Source of the DNA: Alphaproteobacteria bacterium
Lineage (GTDB): Bacteria > Pseudomonadota > Alphaproteobacteria > MPNO01 > UBA830
Reading direction: 5' to 3'
DNA length: 64,000 nt
NCBI GenBank assembly: GCA_022822405.1
Contig: JAJEBT010000152.1
Span: forward strand, 1-64,000
The notes beneath the pieces were generated by a model. The model worked only from the letters and a program-made list of their open reading frames with translations. It was not told where the DNA came from and did not search any database. Positions 42,739 through 53,687 of this stretch are shown here, in pieces. A program made the translations under genes and the position numbers. The first letter of the stretch is position 1. Each line of letters begins with the position of its first letter.

Positions 42739-43843
42739 TTTCGATCAGCGACTTGAGCGTGGCCGCGACATGCAGGACTTCGTCGTCGCGGAGGCCGGTG
42801 TGGAGCGGCAGCACGAGGCCCGACCGGTAGAGACGCGAGGCGTTGGGAAAGGCGTCCGCTTCATGGCCGTATTTCGCAGCGAAATAACCCAGCTCATGCA
42901 GCGCCTGGGCGCCGAGATTGGCCTCGATTCCGGCGGCACGGAGTTCCTCGATCACCGCGAGCCGGTCAAGCCCATCGTCGAGGACGACCATGTAGCTCTG
43001 CCACGAATGACCGTCATCGGGCTCCGGGAGCGCGAGGCCCGGGGTACCGGCGAGCAGGTAGGCGTAGCGGGCGGCCAAGTCGCGGCGCCGCGCGACTGCG
43101 GGCCCGAACCTCTCGATCTGGCCGAGCGCCAGCGCCGCCTGAAAATCGGTCAGGCGATAGTTGAGCCCGGCGGCCGTGAAGTCGGCCAAGCCGTCCCGCG
43201 CCTCGATCCCGTGATTGCGGAGGCGGCGCACGCGTTCGACCAGCTCCGGATCGCGGACCAGCACGCATCCGCCCTCGCCGGTCGTCACGGCCTTGCGCGG
43301 ATGGAACGAGAAGCAGGCTGCATCCGCGTGCGCGCCGACATGGACGCCCTCGTGCATCGAGCCCAGTGCGCAACACGCATCCTCGATCACCGCCATTCCA
43401 CGCCCCCGCGCCAGCGCCGCGATTGCGGTCATCGGCGCCGGATAGCCGAATTCGTCGACTGCGATGACGGCCCTGACAGCATCTTCCCGGTGCCCTTGCA
43501 GGGCCGCGGCCATGCCTTCGGGGGTCAGCACGTATGTGCCTGGATCGACATCACACAGCACGGTCCGCGCGCCCAGCGCCTCGACCACGTTGGCGGTCGC
43601 GGGAAACGTGAAGGCGGGAACCAGGACCGCGTCGCCCGGCCCGATGCCGAGCGCCATCAGCGCGGTATGGAGTGCCGCAGTCCCCGAAGATACCGCGGCG
43701 CACGTCCCGAACCCGGCGAACCCGGCGATCGCGTCCTCGAGCGCCGCGACGTTCGGCCCCTGGACCAGCATGCCGGACCGCAGCACCGCGGCGCAGCGCT
43801 CTATGTCCTGCTCGCTGATATCGGGCGCGGCGAGCCTGATCAC
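42731..43843 (-). CDS. DegT/DnrJ/EryC1 sugar aminotransferase (second paralogue)
   Basis: A 370-residue PLP-dependent sugar aminotransferase. The PLP lysine is in [15 protein letters not shown]; the fold markers are [38 protein letters not shown] and [11 protein letters not shown]. It transfers an amino group from glutamate to a keto-sugar nucleotide. It shares the operon with the epimerase upstream (4-base overlap), so a second amino sugar may be made besides the one from the Wbp pathway. Confidence 0.88.
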   Translation of the reverse strand: MIRLAAPDISEQDIERCAAVLRSGMLVQGPNVAALEDAIAGFAGFGTCAAVSSGTAALHTALMALGIGPGDAVLVPAFTFPATANVVEALGARTVLCDVDPGTYVLTPEGMAAALQGHREDAVRAVIAVDEFGYPAPMTAIAALARGRGMAVIEDACCALGSMHEGVHVGAHADAACFSFHPRKAVTTGEGGCVLVRDPELVERVRRLRNHGIEARDGLADFTAAGLNYRLTDFQAALALGQIERFGPAVARRRDLAARYAYLLAGTPGLALPEPDDGHSWQSYMVVLDDGLDRLAVIEELRAAGIEANLGAQALHELGYFAAKYGHEADAFPNASRLYRSGLVLPLHTGLRDDEVLHVAATLKSLIENG

Positions 43844-44799
43844 AGGCGGTGCTCCCTATACCACTCCGCGGTTCGGTGGATACCCTCCTCGAGGTCCACC
43901 TTGGCGCGGAAACCCAGGATCTCGAGGGACTTGCCGGCCTCGGGAATGCGGAGTTCGACGTCCGCCGACAGCGCGGCGCCGAAAGTGATCTCCGATGACG
44001 ATCCCAGGACACGGCAGACCGTTTCCGCCAAGCCGTAGATCGTCGTTACCGCGCGGGCGTTGCCTATATTGAAGGACTGGCCCACCGCGCCCGCCTTTTC
44101 GAGTGCCAGCATGAGCGCGTCAATCACGTCGTCGACATAGCACCAGGCGCGGATTTGCGTGCCATCGCCGTGGATGGTGATCGGCTCGCCCGCGAGCGCG
44201 CGGCGGATGAACACCTGGATCGCTCCTTCGCCGGTCTGGCCGGGGCCGTAGACGTTGAACGGCCGGACGGTCACGGCGGGAAGACCGTGCTGGTTGTGAT
44301 AGGCGTGGGCCAGATGCTCGCCCGCGAGCTTGCTGACGGCGTAGACCCAGCGCGCCTCGCCGGCGGACCCGGCAACCGTCGGCATCGATTCGTCTGCCCG
44401 GTATGCCATCGGCCCGAACACTTCCGAAGTCGAGAAATCCAGCACGCGGCTGTCCACCCCGGCCTCGTGGGCCGCCCGGAGCACATTTGCGGTCCCGATC
44501 ATGTTGACCTCCATGGTCCGGACCGGATCCTTCACCACGGTGTCTATCCCGGCGATTGCCGCTGCGTGAACGACGATGTTCCTGCCTTCGGTTGCGCGCC
44601 GGACGGCGTCGAAATCCATGACGTCGCCTTCGACCAGCTGCACATCGGGATGTTCGAGAATGTTCGAGAACCGCGCCGTGTTGCGGTCGAGATTGTCAAA
44701 CAGCGTTATCTCGTTGCCGCCGCAAAGCCGGGCCGCCAGGGTCGAACCGATGAAGCCCGCCCCGCCGGTGATCAGGATGCGCTGGCTGCTGATCGCCAT
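43840..44799 (-). CDS. NAD-dependent sugar-nucleotide epimerase/dehydratase
   Basis: A 319-residue extended SDR. It shows [18 protein letters not shown] (NAD site), [11 protein letters not shown], the catalytic YAVSKLAGE (Tyr-x3-Lys) and [16 protein letters not shown]. It is similar to UDP-glucose/GlcNAc 4-epimerases or dehydratases. The ATG at 44799 has GGAG 7 bases upstream; a longer frame would overlap wbpE by 32 bases and is less likely. It probably supplies the keto-sugar for the aminotransferase that overlaps it by 4 bases. Confidence 0.85.
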   Translation of the reverse strand: MAISSQRILITGGAGFIGSTLAARLCGGNEITLFDNLDRNTARFSNILEHPDVQLVEGDVMDFDAVRRATEGRNIVVHAAAIAGIDTVVKDPVRTMEVNMIGTANVLRAAHEAGVDSRVLDFSTSEVFGPMAYRADESMPTVAGSAGEARWVYAVSKLAGEHLAHAYHNQHGLPAVTVRPFNVYGPGQTGEGAIQVFIRRALAGEPITIHGDGTQIRAWCYVDDVIDALMLALEKAGAVGQSFNIGNARAVTTIYGLAETVCRVLGSSSEITFGAALSADVELRIPEAGKSLEILGFRAKVDLEEGIHRTAEWYREHRL

Positions 44800-44818
44800 C
44801 GACGGGCTCCGCGCTGCT

Positions 44819-45910
44819 TCAGTGGCTGCCGGTGCCGAGGACTGTGTCAATGACGCGGTCCTGGTCCGCAGCCTCCAGATAGGGGTGCATCGGCAGGCTG
44901 ATCACCCGGCCGGCTGCAGCATCGCTTGCCGGCAACTCCGCGTCCGGGTCGGCAACCGCCGGCTGGCGGTTGAGGGGAAGGGGATAATGCACCGCGGATG
45001 GAATGCCGGCTGCCGACAGCGCCTCGCGGATGGCATCGCGATTATCGGTTGCAACGGTGTACTGGCCAAAGACGCTGAGATTGTGTGGCGCAATTCGCGG
45101 CACCGCGATGTCGGGCCGTTCAGCAAGGCCCGCTCCATAGCGTCCGGCAACCGTCTGGCGCAAGGCGATCTCGTCGTCGAGCACATCGAGCTTGGCGAGC
45201 AGGATCGCTGCCTGGAGCGTATCCAGCCTGCTGTTCACGCCGATCCTGGAATGATGGTAACGCTGGCTCTGGCCGTGGTGCGCGATCAGCCTCAGCCTGT
45301 CCGCAAGCCCTTCATTGTCGGTGAAGATCGCTCCGCCGTCGCCGTAGCATCCGAGCGGCTTGGAGGGAAAGAAGCTCGTGCAGCCAATGTCCGACAACCC
45401 GCAGGAGCGCTTTCCCCTGTACGTTGCGCCGAAACTCTGGGCAGCGTCCTCGATGACAGGCACGTCACAGCGCCGGGCGATCGCATTGATTGCGTCGAAT
45501 TCGGCGCACTGGCCGTAAAGCGACACCGCGATGACGGCCCTGGTGTTCGGGCCGATGGCGTCCTCAAGCCTGTCCGGATCTAGGTTGTAGGTTTCGGGGT
45601 CGATATCGACATAGACCGGCGTCGCTCCGAGCACCGCCGCCGCTTCGGCGGTGGCGATGAAGGTGAATGCCGGGGTGATGACCTCGTCGCCGGGTCCGAC
45701 ACCGAGGGCCATCAGCGCGATCTGGAGCGCGTCCGTGCCGTTGCCGCAGGTGATGCAGTGGCCAACACCGGCATAGTCGGCGAGCCTTTCTTCAAGCTCG
45801 CTTACCTCCGGTCCCATGACATAGCGTCCGTGGGCTAGAACGGCGGCGATCCGGGCGTCGATTTCGATCTTGATGCGGGCCTGCTGGGCGGCAAGGTCGA
45901 TGAACTCCAT
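44819..45910 (-). CDS. wbpE: WbpE-like UDP-sugar aminotransferase
   Basis: A 363-residue PLP aminotransferase matching Pseudomonas WbpE closely in my reading ([14 protein letters not shown] at the start, [40 protein letters not shown] with the PLP lysine, [15 protein letters not shown]). WbpE converts UDP-GlcNAc-3-keto-uronate to the 3-amino sugar. Its partners wbpA, wbpB and wbpD lie on the other strand at 48725-51578. It starts the leftward operon that includes the epimerase and glycosyltransferases. Confidence 0.88.
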   Translation of the reverse strand: MEFIDLAAQQARIKIEIDARIAAVLAHGRYVMGPEVSELEERLADYAGVGHCITCGNGTDALQIALMALGVGPGDEVITPAFTFIATAEAAAVLGATPVYVDIDPETYNLDPDRLEDAIGPNTRAVIAVSLYGQCAEFDAINAIARRCDVPVIEDAAQSFGATYRGKRSCGLSDIGCTSFFPSKPLGCYGDGGAIFTDNEGLADRLRLIAHHGQSQRYHHSRIGVNSRLDTLQAAILLAKLDVLDDEIALRQTVAGRYGAGLAERPDIAVPRIAPHNLSVFGQYTVATDNRDAIREALSAAGIPSAVHYPLPLNRQPAVADPDAELPASDAAAGRVISLPMHPYLEAADQDRVIDTVLGTGSH

Positions 45911-46005
45911 GACCGGAAACTAGACCGCAGGTCGAAAATTGTAAAACGGACGGCGACGCTGTTCGCCAGTCCCCGGCGGCGAGTCCCGGCCTGCCGTTCC
46001 CCGGG

Positions 46006-46041
46006 TTTCGAAAGGGGTTTATATCCGATAGTGCCCAAGCG
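46006..46041 (+). repeat. Inverted repeat, left copy (36 bp)
   Basis: It matches the minus strand of 48371-48406 at 31 of 36 positions, including GATAGTGCCCAA and the palindrome TTTCGAAA. It lies about 100 bases upstream of wbpE and points inward to the glycosyltransferase insert. Confidence 0.75.
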
Positions 46042-46081
46042 CCGATTTGCAAAAGTCCGCGCCGCCGAATTTCCTAGTCCG

Positions 46082-46405
46082 TCAGGGCTGCATCCAACAT
46101 AGCCTTGGCAAGATCCACAGAATCAGCAGTGCATCCCAAATGCGATGAAGATCATGTTCATTCTCCCGAGACAAGCCGTGGTCAATCTCGAAGGTTTCGC
46201 GGAACTTCTCGTCCAGGAGTTCCGCAAATGCCTTTCGCTTCTGGCGAGGCCCTGTATCAGATGAGCGAAAACATTCTTCAACGCACGCTGTAATCGCAAA
46301 GTGAGAGGTCGCAACAGCAGTCGGGGTAAAGAATTTCGTAGTTTCGTCCGTGAGAACTTCTCTTTCTCGAGGGTTGTGGGGCTGCGTCAAAATCTCTATG
46401 CCCAA
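46082..46405 (-). CDS. Small hypothetical protein, no recognised family
   Basis: A 107-residue frame with ordinary protein composition (KFFTPTAVATSHFAITACVE, then FRETFEIDHGLSRENEHDLH), not the Arg/Pro bias of shadow frames. It would start at a TTG overlapping the glycosyltransferase GT25 stop by 10 bases. No motif gives a function. The region is more AT-rich than its surroundings, as for the neighbouring glycosyltransferases, so it may be a recent arrival. Confidence 0.4.
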   Translation of the reverse strand: MGIEILTQPHNPREREVLTDETTKFFTPTAVATSHFAITACVEECFRSSDTGPRQKRKAFAELLDEKFRETFEIDHGLSRENEHDLHRIWDALLILWILPRLCWMQP

Positions 46406-47139
46406 AAGCGAACCTCAACTTTTTGCACCCTTCCAACAAGCCAACGGCACCAAGTTCGCATCCTCCATGATCGCTCAAACCAAGTTCCGACAAGTTGCCG
46501 GTGGCGCTTCCTGAAGATCCTCTGCGTCGCTTTCGTCCTCGAAGCTGCAATGTCCGATCCTTCACCGCTGTGACGGACAAGGGCCGGGACTGCCTGCAAC
46601 GGTTTCAGGAGCCGCGCGTAGGGCGACTTCACAAGATGAAACAGCAGGAGATCGATCGGCATCAGCATATCCTGCCGGGCGGACAGAATGAGCTCCGCGG
46701 CGGCTCGATCAATCAAATAGCCCGCGGCGCCAGCGTGCGCCATCGCAATCCGTCGAAGCTCATTGCCGGCGGGATTGGTGCCCTCGATGCGTCCAAGGAG
46801 ACGGTGCTTTTCCTTCACCACATCCAGCTTGATCAGGCGTGCATCGTCCGGCCACCACGATGTAGACCGCAGCACCTTGGGCAGGGCACTCGATAGTTCG
46901 GCGTCATCCTCAAGTATCAAGGCCGCCGGAGCGCGCGTTTTCAGGAACTCCTGCAACGCCGCGCAATGGCTTTGCAGGCATGCCTCCTCTCCGGCGCTGA
47001 TATGCCCCGCCGTGATGATTCCTTCGGCGTCAATGGCGCTGATGCGCGTGACTTGAATACCCAAATGGGAGCATTGTTCTGATATGGTCGCCCAACGATC
47101 CGGCCGTCGATCAAGGTTGATGACATAGGCCGGAAGCAT
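46396..47139 (-). CDS. GT25 family glycosyltransferase (LPS biosynthesis type)
   Basis: A 247-residue member of the LgtB/GT25 family that adds galactose-like sugars in lipooligosaccharide synthesis. Motifs are LPAYVINLDRRPDRW, RISAIDAEG, LQSHCAALQEFL and LILEDDAEL (the acidic nucleotide-sugar site). AGAAGYLIDRAAAELIL is the usual C-terminal helix. The ATG at 47139 is where homology begins. The gene lies in the low-GC insert between the inverted repeats. Confidence 0.82.
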   Translation of the reverse strand: MLPAYVINLDRRPDRWATISEQCSHLGIQVTRISAIDAEGIITAGHISAGEEACLQSHCAALQEFLKTRAPAALILEDDAELSSALPKVLRSTSWWPDDARLIKLDVVKEKHRLLGRIEGTNPAGNELRRIAMAHAGAAGYLIDRAAAELILSARQDMLMPIDLLLFHLVKSPYARLLKPLQAVPALVRHSGEGSDIAASRTKATQRIFRKRHRQLVGTWFERSWRMRTWCRWLVGRVQKVEVRFWA

Positions 47140-47146
47140 GGCGTTA

Positions 47147-47890
47147 TCAGTAGTCGGCGATCCACGGTGCCGGGCGCGTACGGCGATGCAGTTTCCTGGC
47201 GCGGAACCCCGGTAGCGCTTCATCAGGATCGGGCCGGCCATGAAACACCAGAATGCGGGTGTCTGGCGGAAGGGACGGCTGCCGCACCAGGTTGAACGGA
47301 AAGCCGGGCACCGCATGCCGCTTGAAGCTCCGCGCCCATTCATCCGGCCACCAGTATTTTTCACCGAGGGCGTACGTCAGATAGGTCTGCGGCGGCGCGA
47401 AATTCGCCAGCGCCCAATCGCGCTCGGAGTAGAACTTGTCGATCACAAACTGCATCGTGTTCGCGCGCCAGCGCACGATGGACGAATTCCCGACGTTCGG
47501 ACGCCTCTTGAAGATTTGCTGGCCCTGCTTCCAGTTGTGGATGATGCAGCGCTTCCCCGGCATGAAGTCGAAGAAACAGTCAATGCCTCCGATGATCAGG
47601 ATGTCGAGGTCGAGGAACAGGCAATCACCCTCTATCCCCGGCTGATCGTCGGCGAAAAACCCCAGCTTCAGCCAAGTGGTCCTTTGGTGGCTTTCGGGCA
47701 GCTCGATCTCCGGCAGGGGCCGCGTTTCGATCCCGGGGTCCAGGCCGGACTCATTGTCGGTGAAGCAGAAGAATTTGAACTCGTGATGGAGATTCGCGCT
47801 GACGCCGCGAAAGAGCCGGTTGACGAATTCGGGGCCGTAACGGTCGCCCCACTTCAATGTGAGGACGCTGATTGGACAGTCGCGGGTCAT
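47147..47890 (-). CDS. Glycosyltransferase with DLD motif (GT-A-like)
   Basis: A 247-residue protein with CLFLDLDILIIGGIDCFFDF, a DxD-type metal/nucleotide-sugar motif, and GNSSIVRWRANTMQFVIDKF. The start MTRDCPISVLTLKWGDRYGP and FKFFCFTDNES is characteristic of a poorly named family of capsule or LPS transferases. The ATG at 47890 has AAGG upstream; the longer frame adds a non-homologous arginine-rich part. Its stop lies 7 bases before the GT25 start, so both are one unit. Confidence 0.75.
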   Translation of the reverse strand: MTRDCPISVLTLKWGDRYGPEFVNRLFRGVSANLHHEFKFFCFTDNESGLDPGIETRPLPEIELPESHQRTTWLKLGFFADDQPGIEGDCLFLDLDILIIGGIDCFFDFMPGKRCIIHNWKQGQQIFKRRPNVGNSSIVRWRANTMQFVIDKFYSERDWALANFAPPQTYLTYALGEKYWWPDEWARSFKRHAVPGFPFNLVRQPSLPPDTRILVFHGRPDPDEALPGFRARKLHRRTRPAPWIADY

Positions 47891-48724
47891 TGTCGCCTTC
47901 GCCGTGCCGTTGACGGCACCGGCGGGCGCCGGGCCGTGCGACTGCCAGCGCGAAAGCGTGCGTGGAGTCCCGCCTATTCGCCAGGCGCAGGGAGCTACCC
48001 CGTGCCGGGTCAAGGGCTGTTCTATTCAGCGGGCGACCCGACAGAGCGGGACGCGCCAGTAGTCGCAGGAACGAGGATAGGATAGCTTCGAGCCATAAGT
48101 CAAGAAGTTGACCTGAGGCGCGGCATAGGTAGGTAAGGTAGGTTGGGCCATCAAAAAGAGAGCAAGACGACCAAGGACAAGGCCCCGGCGCGAGCCTACC
48201 AAGCGGATCTGCGCGTCGGGCCACCGCCCGAGGACGCCAGCACAAAAGAGCTATGGACGCGCGGGCACTCGTTCGTTAAAGGCGTGTTCAGCAGCGCTGG
48301 CGTGAAAAAACCGAAACCGGCCTCAAAATAAATCCGGACCGCGCTGATTTGGGTCCAGCGGCCCGTCGCCCGTTTGGGCACTATCCGACATAAGCCGCTT
48401 TCGAAAGCGCGTCCCGTTCGCATATGGGCGATGCGGTACGTTAACCGGCGCGAACTGGCCCACGAAATTCGCCGGGACGGCGCATTGCCCAGCCTACGCG
48501 GCGATCAGGCGGTGAAAATGGTGCGATCCTGCGCTCGCATCTTCGGTGCATCCTGTCGGCACGCCGGCATCATGCCGAGGGCTCGGGGCGGGTGGCGGCG
48601 GAGCCTGCCAACCGGGCCGCTTGCTTGCAGGAGGCGGGGAATTTCTGTATCTGGATCGAGATCGCAGTGTGCCGGCTGATCTTGTCACCAACGGTCAAGG
48701 CGTAACCAGGAATTCGGGCGGCCC
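47891..48724. other. Long gene-poor stretch upstream of wbpA
   Basis: About 830 bases. It contains the right copy of the inverted repeat (48371-48406) and a 62-codon Lys/Pro-rich frame (48143-48331, starting TTG) without support. Nothing else was recognised. The promoter of wbpA-wbpB-wbpD and that of the glycosyltransferase pair should both lie here. Confidence 0.4.
48371..48406 (-). repeat. Inverted repeat, right copy (36 bp)
   Basis: Mate of 46006-46041 (31/36 identical in inverted orientation). Next to it lies a 14-bp palindrome CGCTTTCGAAAGCG. It is about 320 bases upstream of wbpA and points inward to the glycosyltransferase insert. Confidence 0.75.
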
Positions 48725-50050
48725 ATGGACAGGACAGCGAAACCGGAAGCGCTCCAAGGACTTATCGAGAAGTTTGAAGATCGAACTGCGCGGGTCGGCA
48801 TACTTGGGCTTGGCTATGTCGGCATTCCGCTCGCTATCGCGATCGCACGCGAGGGATTTCCGGTTCTCGGATTCGACATCCTCAAGGAACGCACGGAGCA
48901 GATCAATCGTGGCGAGAGCCCGATAAAGCACTTCTCCGACGAAGACATCGCGGAGATCTTGGCCGCGGGCTTCGAGGCGACCACCGAATTCAACCGAAGC
49001 GGTGAATGCGACGCCCTCATCATCTGCGTACCAACGCCACTCTACGGTTCGCGGGAACCGGACCTGAGCTTCGTCAGAGCGACCATGGATGTCATCGCAC
49101 CGCATTTTCGGGCCGGCCAGTTGCTTTCGCTCGAAAGCACGACATGGCCCGGCACGACACGGGAGGTGTTGCTGCCCTATGTCGAGGGTGCCGGCCGTAT
49201 GGCTGGCGAGGATTTCTTCCTGGTTTATTCCCCCGAGCGCGAAGATCCCGGCAACAGCGAGTTCACGACGCGGACGATCCCCAAGGTGGCCGGCGGCCTC
49301 ACCGAAAACTGCCTTGCCGCCGGCCTTGCCCTTTACAGCGCCTTTGTCGACACGGTGGTGTCGGTGAGTTCCACGGAAGCAGCAGAACTGGTCAAGCTCG
49401 TCGAGAACATCTACAGGGCCGTCAATATCGGCCTTGCCAACGAGATGAAGATTGTCGCGGATGCGATGGCGCTCGACATATTCGAGGTCATCGACGCCGC
49501 GAAAACCAAGCCGTTCGGCTTCGATGCATATTATCCGGGGCCAGGAATCGGCGGGCACTGCATTCCGGTGGATCCGTTCTACCTAACCTGGAAAGCGCGC
49601 GAATTCGGGATACATACCCGCTTCATAGAGTTGGCTGGCGAGATCAATGCCTCGATGCCGCAATACGTGGTCGACAAGCTCGTCGAGGCCCTGAACGCAG
49701 CCGGCAAGCCGCTGAACGGTGCCCGGGTGCTGGTTCTTGGCGTCGCCTACAAGCGTGACATGGACGACATGCGCGAGAGCCCGTCGGTCCTCGTCATGGA
49801 ACGGCTGCGTGACCGAGGCGCGGACGTCGACTATTCGGATCCGAACGTGCCTGTCTTCCCGGCGATGCGCAGCCACCGGTTCGACCTCGCATCGGTCGAA
49901 TTGACGGCGGAAAACATCGCCCGGTATGACGCAGTAATGCTGCTGACGGACCACAGCGACTTCGACTACGAGCTGATTCGCCGGAATTCCGCCGTCCTCG
50001 TCGATACCCGCGGCAAGTTCCACAGGGACGGCGGCGTGGTGCGCGCATGA
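48725..50050 (+). CDS. wbpA: UDP-N-acetylglucosamine 6-dehydrogenase (WbpA-like)
   Basis: A 441-residue member of the UDP-glucose/GDP-mannose dehydrogenase family. It has the NAD site ([20 protein letters not shown]), the catalytic cysteine in [18 protein letters not shown], and the C-terminal [17 protein letters not shown]. Oxidation of UDP-GlcNAc to the uronate is the first step of the UDP-2,3-diacetamido-uronate pathway. Its stop overlaps the wbpB start (ATGA), and wbpD follows in the same way. Confidence 0.88.
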   Translation: MDRTAKPEALQGLIEKFEDRTARVGILGLGYVGIPLAIAIAREGFPVLGFDILKERTEQINRGESPIKHFSDEDIAEILAAGFEATTEFNRSGECDALIICVPTPLYGSREPDLSFVRATMDVIAPHFRAGQLLSLESTTWPGTTREVLLPYVEGAGRMAGEDFFLVYSPEREDPGNSEFTTRTIPKVAGGLTENCLAAGLALYSAFVDTVVSVSSTEAAELVKLVENIYRAVNIGLANEMKIVADAMALDIFEVIDAAKTKPFGFDAYYPGPGIGGHCIPVDPFYLTWKAREFGIHTRFIELAGEINASMPQYVVDKLVEALNAAGKPLNGARVLVLGVAYKRDMDDMRESPSVLVMERLRDRGADVDYSDPNVPVFPAMRSHRFDLASVELTAENIARYDAVMLLTDHSDFDYELIRRNSAVLVDTRGKFHRDGGVVRA

Positions 50051-50997
50051 CTGCGAACTTTGCTCTCATTGGCGCGGCCGGATATGTCGCGCCCCGCCAT
50101 CTCAAGGCGATCCGGGAGACCGGCGGCACGCTGTGTGCTGCGCTTGACGTGAGCGACAGTGTCGGCGTACTCGACAGCTACTTCCCCGAAGCCGCCTTCT
50201 TCACCGACATTGCCCGATTCGAGGATCATCTCCGCCACCTGGAAGGGCAGGGCGATAGCGTCGATTTCGTCAGCGTCTGTTCCCCCAACCATCTCCACAA
50301 GGCGCATGTCAGCCTCGCACTGGATCTCGGTGCCGACGTCATCTGCGAGAAACCGCTGGTCCTCGACATTGCCGATCTCGATTGGCTGGCGGCCCGGGAG
50401 AGGGAATCGGGGCGCCGGGTCAACACCGTCCTGCAGTTGCGGCTGCACCCGTCGATACTGGCGCTCCGCGATCGGGTTGCTGCTGGCCCGGAGGACCGTG
50501 TGCACGACGTCGACCTCGGCTACTTCACGGCCCGCGGACCGTGGTATCACGCGTCCTGGAAGGGGGATGTGGACAAGTCCGGCGGGATTGCAACCAACAT
50601 CGGCGTGCACTTTCTCGACATGTTGCACTTCGTCTTCGGACGGGTCCGCGAGAACATCGTTCATTACCGCGGAGAGGAGGCCGCCGCCGGCTATCTCGAG
50701 TTCGACAGGGCGCGAGTGCGCTGGCTCCTCTCCATAAACCGCGCCCATCTGCCGCCCGGGACACCCGACGGGCAGACCACGTTCCGCCGGCTGACACTTG
50801 ATGGCGAGGAGGTTGATTTCACGTCGGGATTCGCAGATTTGCACACGGAGAGCTACCGCGATGTCCTGGACGGCGGCGGCTTCGGTATCATTGACGTTCG
50901 CCCGTCCGTCGAGATCGTGAGCGCAATGCGACATGCTCCGGTCGAGTCCGGAAGGGGAGAGCGGCACCCCGATCTCGAAAGAATACTCGCGAAATGA
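50047..50997 (+). CDS. wbpB: UDP-GlcNAc-uronate 3-dehydrogenase (WbpB-like, Gfo/Idh family)
   Basis: A 316-residue Gfo/Idh/MocA-type oxidoreductase. Its start [20 protein letters not shown], the motif [20 protein letters not shown], the catalytic lysine in [11 protein letters not shown] and [16 protein letters not shown] are typical of WbpB. It oxidises C3 of UDP-GlcNAc uronate, giving the keto-sugar for WbpE. It overlaps both neighbours by 4 bases. Confidence 0.88.
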   Translation: MTANFALIGAAGYVAPRHLKAIRETGGTLCAALDVSDSVGVLDSYFPEAAFFTDIARFEDHLRHLEGQGDSVDFVSVCSPNHLHKAHVSLALDLGADVICEKPLVLDIADLDWLAARERESGRRVNTVLQLRLHPSILALRDRVAAGPEDRVHDVDLGYFTARGPWYHASWKGDVDKSGGIATNIGVHFLDMLHFVFGRVRENIVHYRGEEAAAGYLEFDRARVRWLLSINRAHLPPGTPDGQTTFRRLTLDGEEVDFTSGFADLHTESYRDVLDGGGFGIIDVRPSVEIVSAMRHAPVESGRGERHPDLERILAK

Positions 50998-51578
50998 TCC
51001 ACGAGAACGCCTTTGTGCACGAGAGCGCATGGATCGACGAGCCGGTCACGATCGGCGCGGGAACCAGGATATGGCATTTTGTCCATCTTCTGCCACACAC
51101 CGTCATCGGCGCGGACTGCGTGCTCGGCCAGAATGTCATGGCCGGTCCGCGCGTCTCGATCGGCGATGGCTGCAAGATCCAGAACAATGTCTCGATCTAT
51201 GAGGGTGTGACGCTCGAAGAGAACGTGTTCTGCGGCCCCTCATGCGTATTCACCAACGTGCTGCTGCCCCGGGCACATGTCGAGCGTAAGGACGAATTCG
51301 CCGCGACCCTTGTCAGGGGCGGCGCCACCATCGGGGCCAATGCAACCGTGGTCTGCGGCAACACGCTCGGTGCTTACTCGATGATCGCGGCGGGTGCCGT
51401 GGTCACCCGTGATGTTCCGGATTTCGCGCTGGTGGCCGGCATTCCGGCAAGACGGATCGGCTGGGTCAGCCGGTCGGGCGAGCGGCTCGGCCAGGATTTG
51501 GTCTGCCCTCGCACCGGCGAGCGCTACGCGGAGAGGGGCGGGCGCTTGGCGCCGCTTGAAGGCAAAGATTCAGCTTGA
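50994..51578 (+). CDS. wbpD: UDP-sugar N-acetyltransferase (WbpD-like)
   Basis: A 194-residue left-handed beta-helix transferase that acetylates the 3-amino group to give UDP-2,3-diacetamido-2,3-dideoxyglucuronate. Hexapeptide repeats are clear (IGAGTRIWHFVHLLPHTVIG, IGDGCKIQNNVSIYEGVTLE); N-terminal VHESAWIDEPVTIG and C-terminal VAGIPARRIGWVSRSGERL are family hallmarks. With wbpA, wbpB and wbpE the pathway is complete to this sugar; an epimerase such as WbpI is not in the window, so a manno sugar cannot be inferred. Confidence 0.9.
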   Translation: MIHENAFVHESAWIDEPVTIGAGTRIWHFVHLLPHTVIGADCVLGQNVMAGPRVSIGDGCKIQNNVSIYEGVTLEENVFCGPSCVFTNVLLPRAHVERKDEFAATLVRGGATIGANATVVCGNTLGAYSMIAAGAVVTRDVPDFALVAGIPARRIGWVSRSGERLGQDLVCPRTGERYAERGGRLAPLEGKDSA

Positions 51579-51758
51579 ACCTCCGGGCGCGGGGCGTATT
51601 ATCGCCGCCGATCTGGCAGGAACGTCTCCCGCCGACGCTGCGGCCCGGGCGGACTTTCCCGGGTCGGCGGCGGGCCGGCGCGGACGGCAGATGCTCCCTT
51701 CCCACAAGCAGTCGCCGCGGGAGAGTTGCGGACGACGAAACAGGCATGGCGTACAGGC

Positions 51759-53687
51759 ATGAGTAGCAGCGCGATAAACATCACCTTGCCGGACGGCAGC
51801 GTGAAGACCTTCGATGGTCCCGTTACCGGTGCGGCCGTCGCCGCCGGCATCGGGCCGGGGCTTGCAAAGGCCGCGATCGCCGTCGAGATCGCCGGCGAGG
51901 TCTTCGACCTCGAGCGGCCGATTGCGAGCGACAGCGAGGTCCGCATCATCACCAGGAAGTCCGACGAGGCTCTCGAACTGATCCGCCATGACGCCGCGCA
52001 CGTCATGGCGCAGGCGGTGCAGGAGCTCTACCCGGGAACGCAGGTAACGATCGGGCCGGCGATCGAGCACGGCTTCTACTACGACTTCGCTCGCGATACG
52101 CCGTTCACCACGGACGATCTCGAAGGGATCGAGGCGCGGATGCGCGAGATCATCGATCGCGACCAGGACTTCGTTCGCGAGGAATGGGACAGGGACGACG
52201 CGGTTCGCCACTTCGAAGGCGAAGGCGAGGCCTACAAGGCTGAAATCATCCGCGACCTGCCGGCGGACGAGCCGATCTCGGTCTATCGCCAGGGCGACTG
52301 GCTCGACCTCTGCCGCGGCCCCCATTTGCCGTCGACCGGGCATGTCGGCAGCGGCTTCAAGCTCCTCAAGGTCGCCGGCGCCTACTGGCGCGGGGATTCG
52401 CGAAACGAGATGCTGCAGCGCATCTACGGCACCGCGTGGCGCGACGAGAAGGAGTTGAAGGCACACCTTCACCGCCTCGAGGAGGCGGAGCGTCGCGACC
52501 ACCGCCGGCTCGGGCGTGAACTCGGGCTGTTCCACTTCCAGGAGGAAGCCGCAGGCAGCGTCTTCTGGCATCCCAAGGGCTGGATGCTCTACCGCACGCT
52601 CGAGACCTACATCCGCCGTCGTCTCGCCGACGCCGGCTATCAGGAGGTGAAGACGCCGCAGCTGATCGACCGTGCACTATGGGAGGATTCGGGGCACTGG
52701 GAGAAGTTCCGTGAGCACATGTTCACCGCCGAATCCGAAGACGGCCGCGTGCTTGCGCTGAAGCCGATGAACTGCCCGGGCCATGTCCAGATCTTCCGCC
52801 AGGGCATCACCAGCTACCGCGACCTTCCGTTCCGCATGGCGGAGTTCGGTTCCTGTCACCGCAACGAGCCGTCGGGCGCGCTCCACGGCCTGATGCGGGT
52901 GCGCGCGTTCACCCAGGACGACGCGCACATCTTCTGCACCGAAGATCAGATCACCAGCGAGACCGCTGCGTTCTGCGATCTGCTGATGAGTGTCTATGGC
53001 GATTGCGGATTCACCGACGTCACAGTGAAGTTCGCTGACCGTCCGCCGGTGCGCGCCGGCGAGGACGAGGTATGGGACCGTGCCGAGGCGGCGCTCCTCG
53101 AAGCCGTCGAAACGGCCGGGCTCGCCTACACGCTGAACCCGGGCGAGGGCGCGTTCTACGGACCCAAGCTCGAGTTCGTGCTCCGCGACGCCATTGGGCG
53201 GGACTGGCAGTGCGGAACCCTCCAGGTCGATTTCGTGCTGCCGGAGCGGCTCGACGCGTCCTATGTCAGCGAAGCCGGCGAGAAGCGCCGGCCGGTCATG
53301 CTGCACCGCGCCATCCTCGGCTCGTTCGAGCGCTTCATCGGCATCCTGATCGAGCACTATGCCGGGCGCCTTCCCATGTGGCTCGCACCCGTGCAGGTCG
53401 TCGTCGCCACCATCACCTCCGACGCCGAAGGCTGGGCGGGCGAAGTCGTGCGGGCGCTCCGCGACGCCGGTATGCGCGCGCGGTCCGACATCCGCAACGA
53501 GAAGATCAATTTCAAGGTGCGCGAGCACAGCGTCGCCAAGGTCCCCGTCATGCTGGTCGTCGGCCGGCGCGAGGCCGACGCGGGCACCGTCGCCTGGCGG
53601 ACGCTTGCCGGCGGCAAGCAGGAGGTGCTTGCCTTGGAAGATGCCGTCGCTAGACTTGTGGACGAGGGCAGCAGTCCGGCGCTATGA
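51759..53687 (+). CDS. thrS: Threonyl-tRNA synthetase
   Basis: Class II synthetase of 642 residues attaching threonine to tRNA-Thr. It shows the TGS domain ([19 protein letters not shown]), the editing domain ([20 protein letters not shown]), catalytic motifs around [13 protein letters not shown] (zinc Cys) and [16 protein letters not shown], and the anticodon-binding C-terminus ([14 protein letters not shown]). Complete and of normal length. infC follows at 63 bases, an arrangement common in bacteria. Confidence 0.96.
   Translation: MSSSAINITLPDGSVKTFDGPVTGAAVAAGIGPGLAKAAIAVEIAGEVFDLERPIASDSEVRIITRKSDEALELIRHDAAHVMAQAVQELYPGTQVTIGPAIEHGFYYDFARDTPFTTDDLEGIEARMREIIDRDQDFVREEWDRDDAVRHFEGEGEAYKAEIIRDLPADEPISVYRQGDWLDLCRGPHLPSTGHVGSGFKLLKVAGAYWRGDSRNEMLQRIYGTAWRDEKELKAHLHRLEEAERRDHRRLGRELGLFHFQEEAAGSVFWHPKGWMLYRTLETYIRRRLADAGYQEVKTPQLIDRALWEDSGHWEKFREHMFTAESEDGRVLALKPMNCPGHVQIFRQGITSYRDLPFRMAEFGSCHRNEPSGALHGLMRVRAFTQDDAHIFCTEDQITSETAAFCDLLMSVYGDCGFTDVTVKFADRPPVRAGEDEVWDRAEAALLEAVETAGLAYTLNPGEGAFYGPKLEFVLRDAIGRDWQCGTLQVDFVLPERLDASYVSEAGEKRRPVMLHRAILGSFERFIGILIEHYAGRLPMWLAPVQVVVATITSDAEGWAGEVVRALRDAGMRARSDIRNEKINFKVREHSVAKVPVMLVVGRREADAGTVAWRTLAGGKQEVLALEDAVARLVDEGSSPAL

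Noticed and set aside
48143-48331. 62-codon Lys/Pro-rich frame upstream of wbpA
   Set aside because: TTG start without ribosome site, low complexity; kept only as a remark in the gene-poor stretch.
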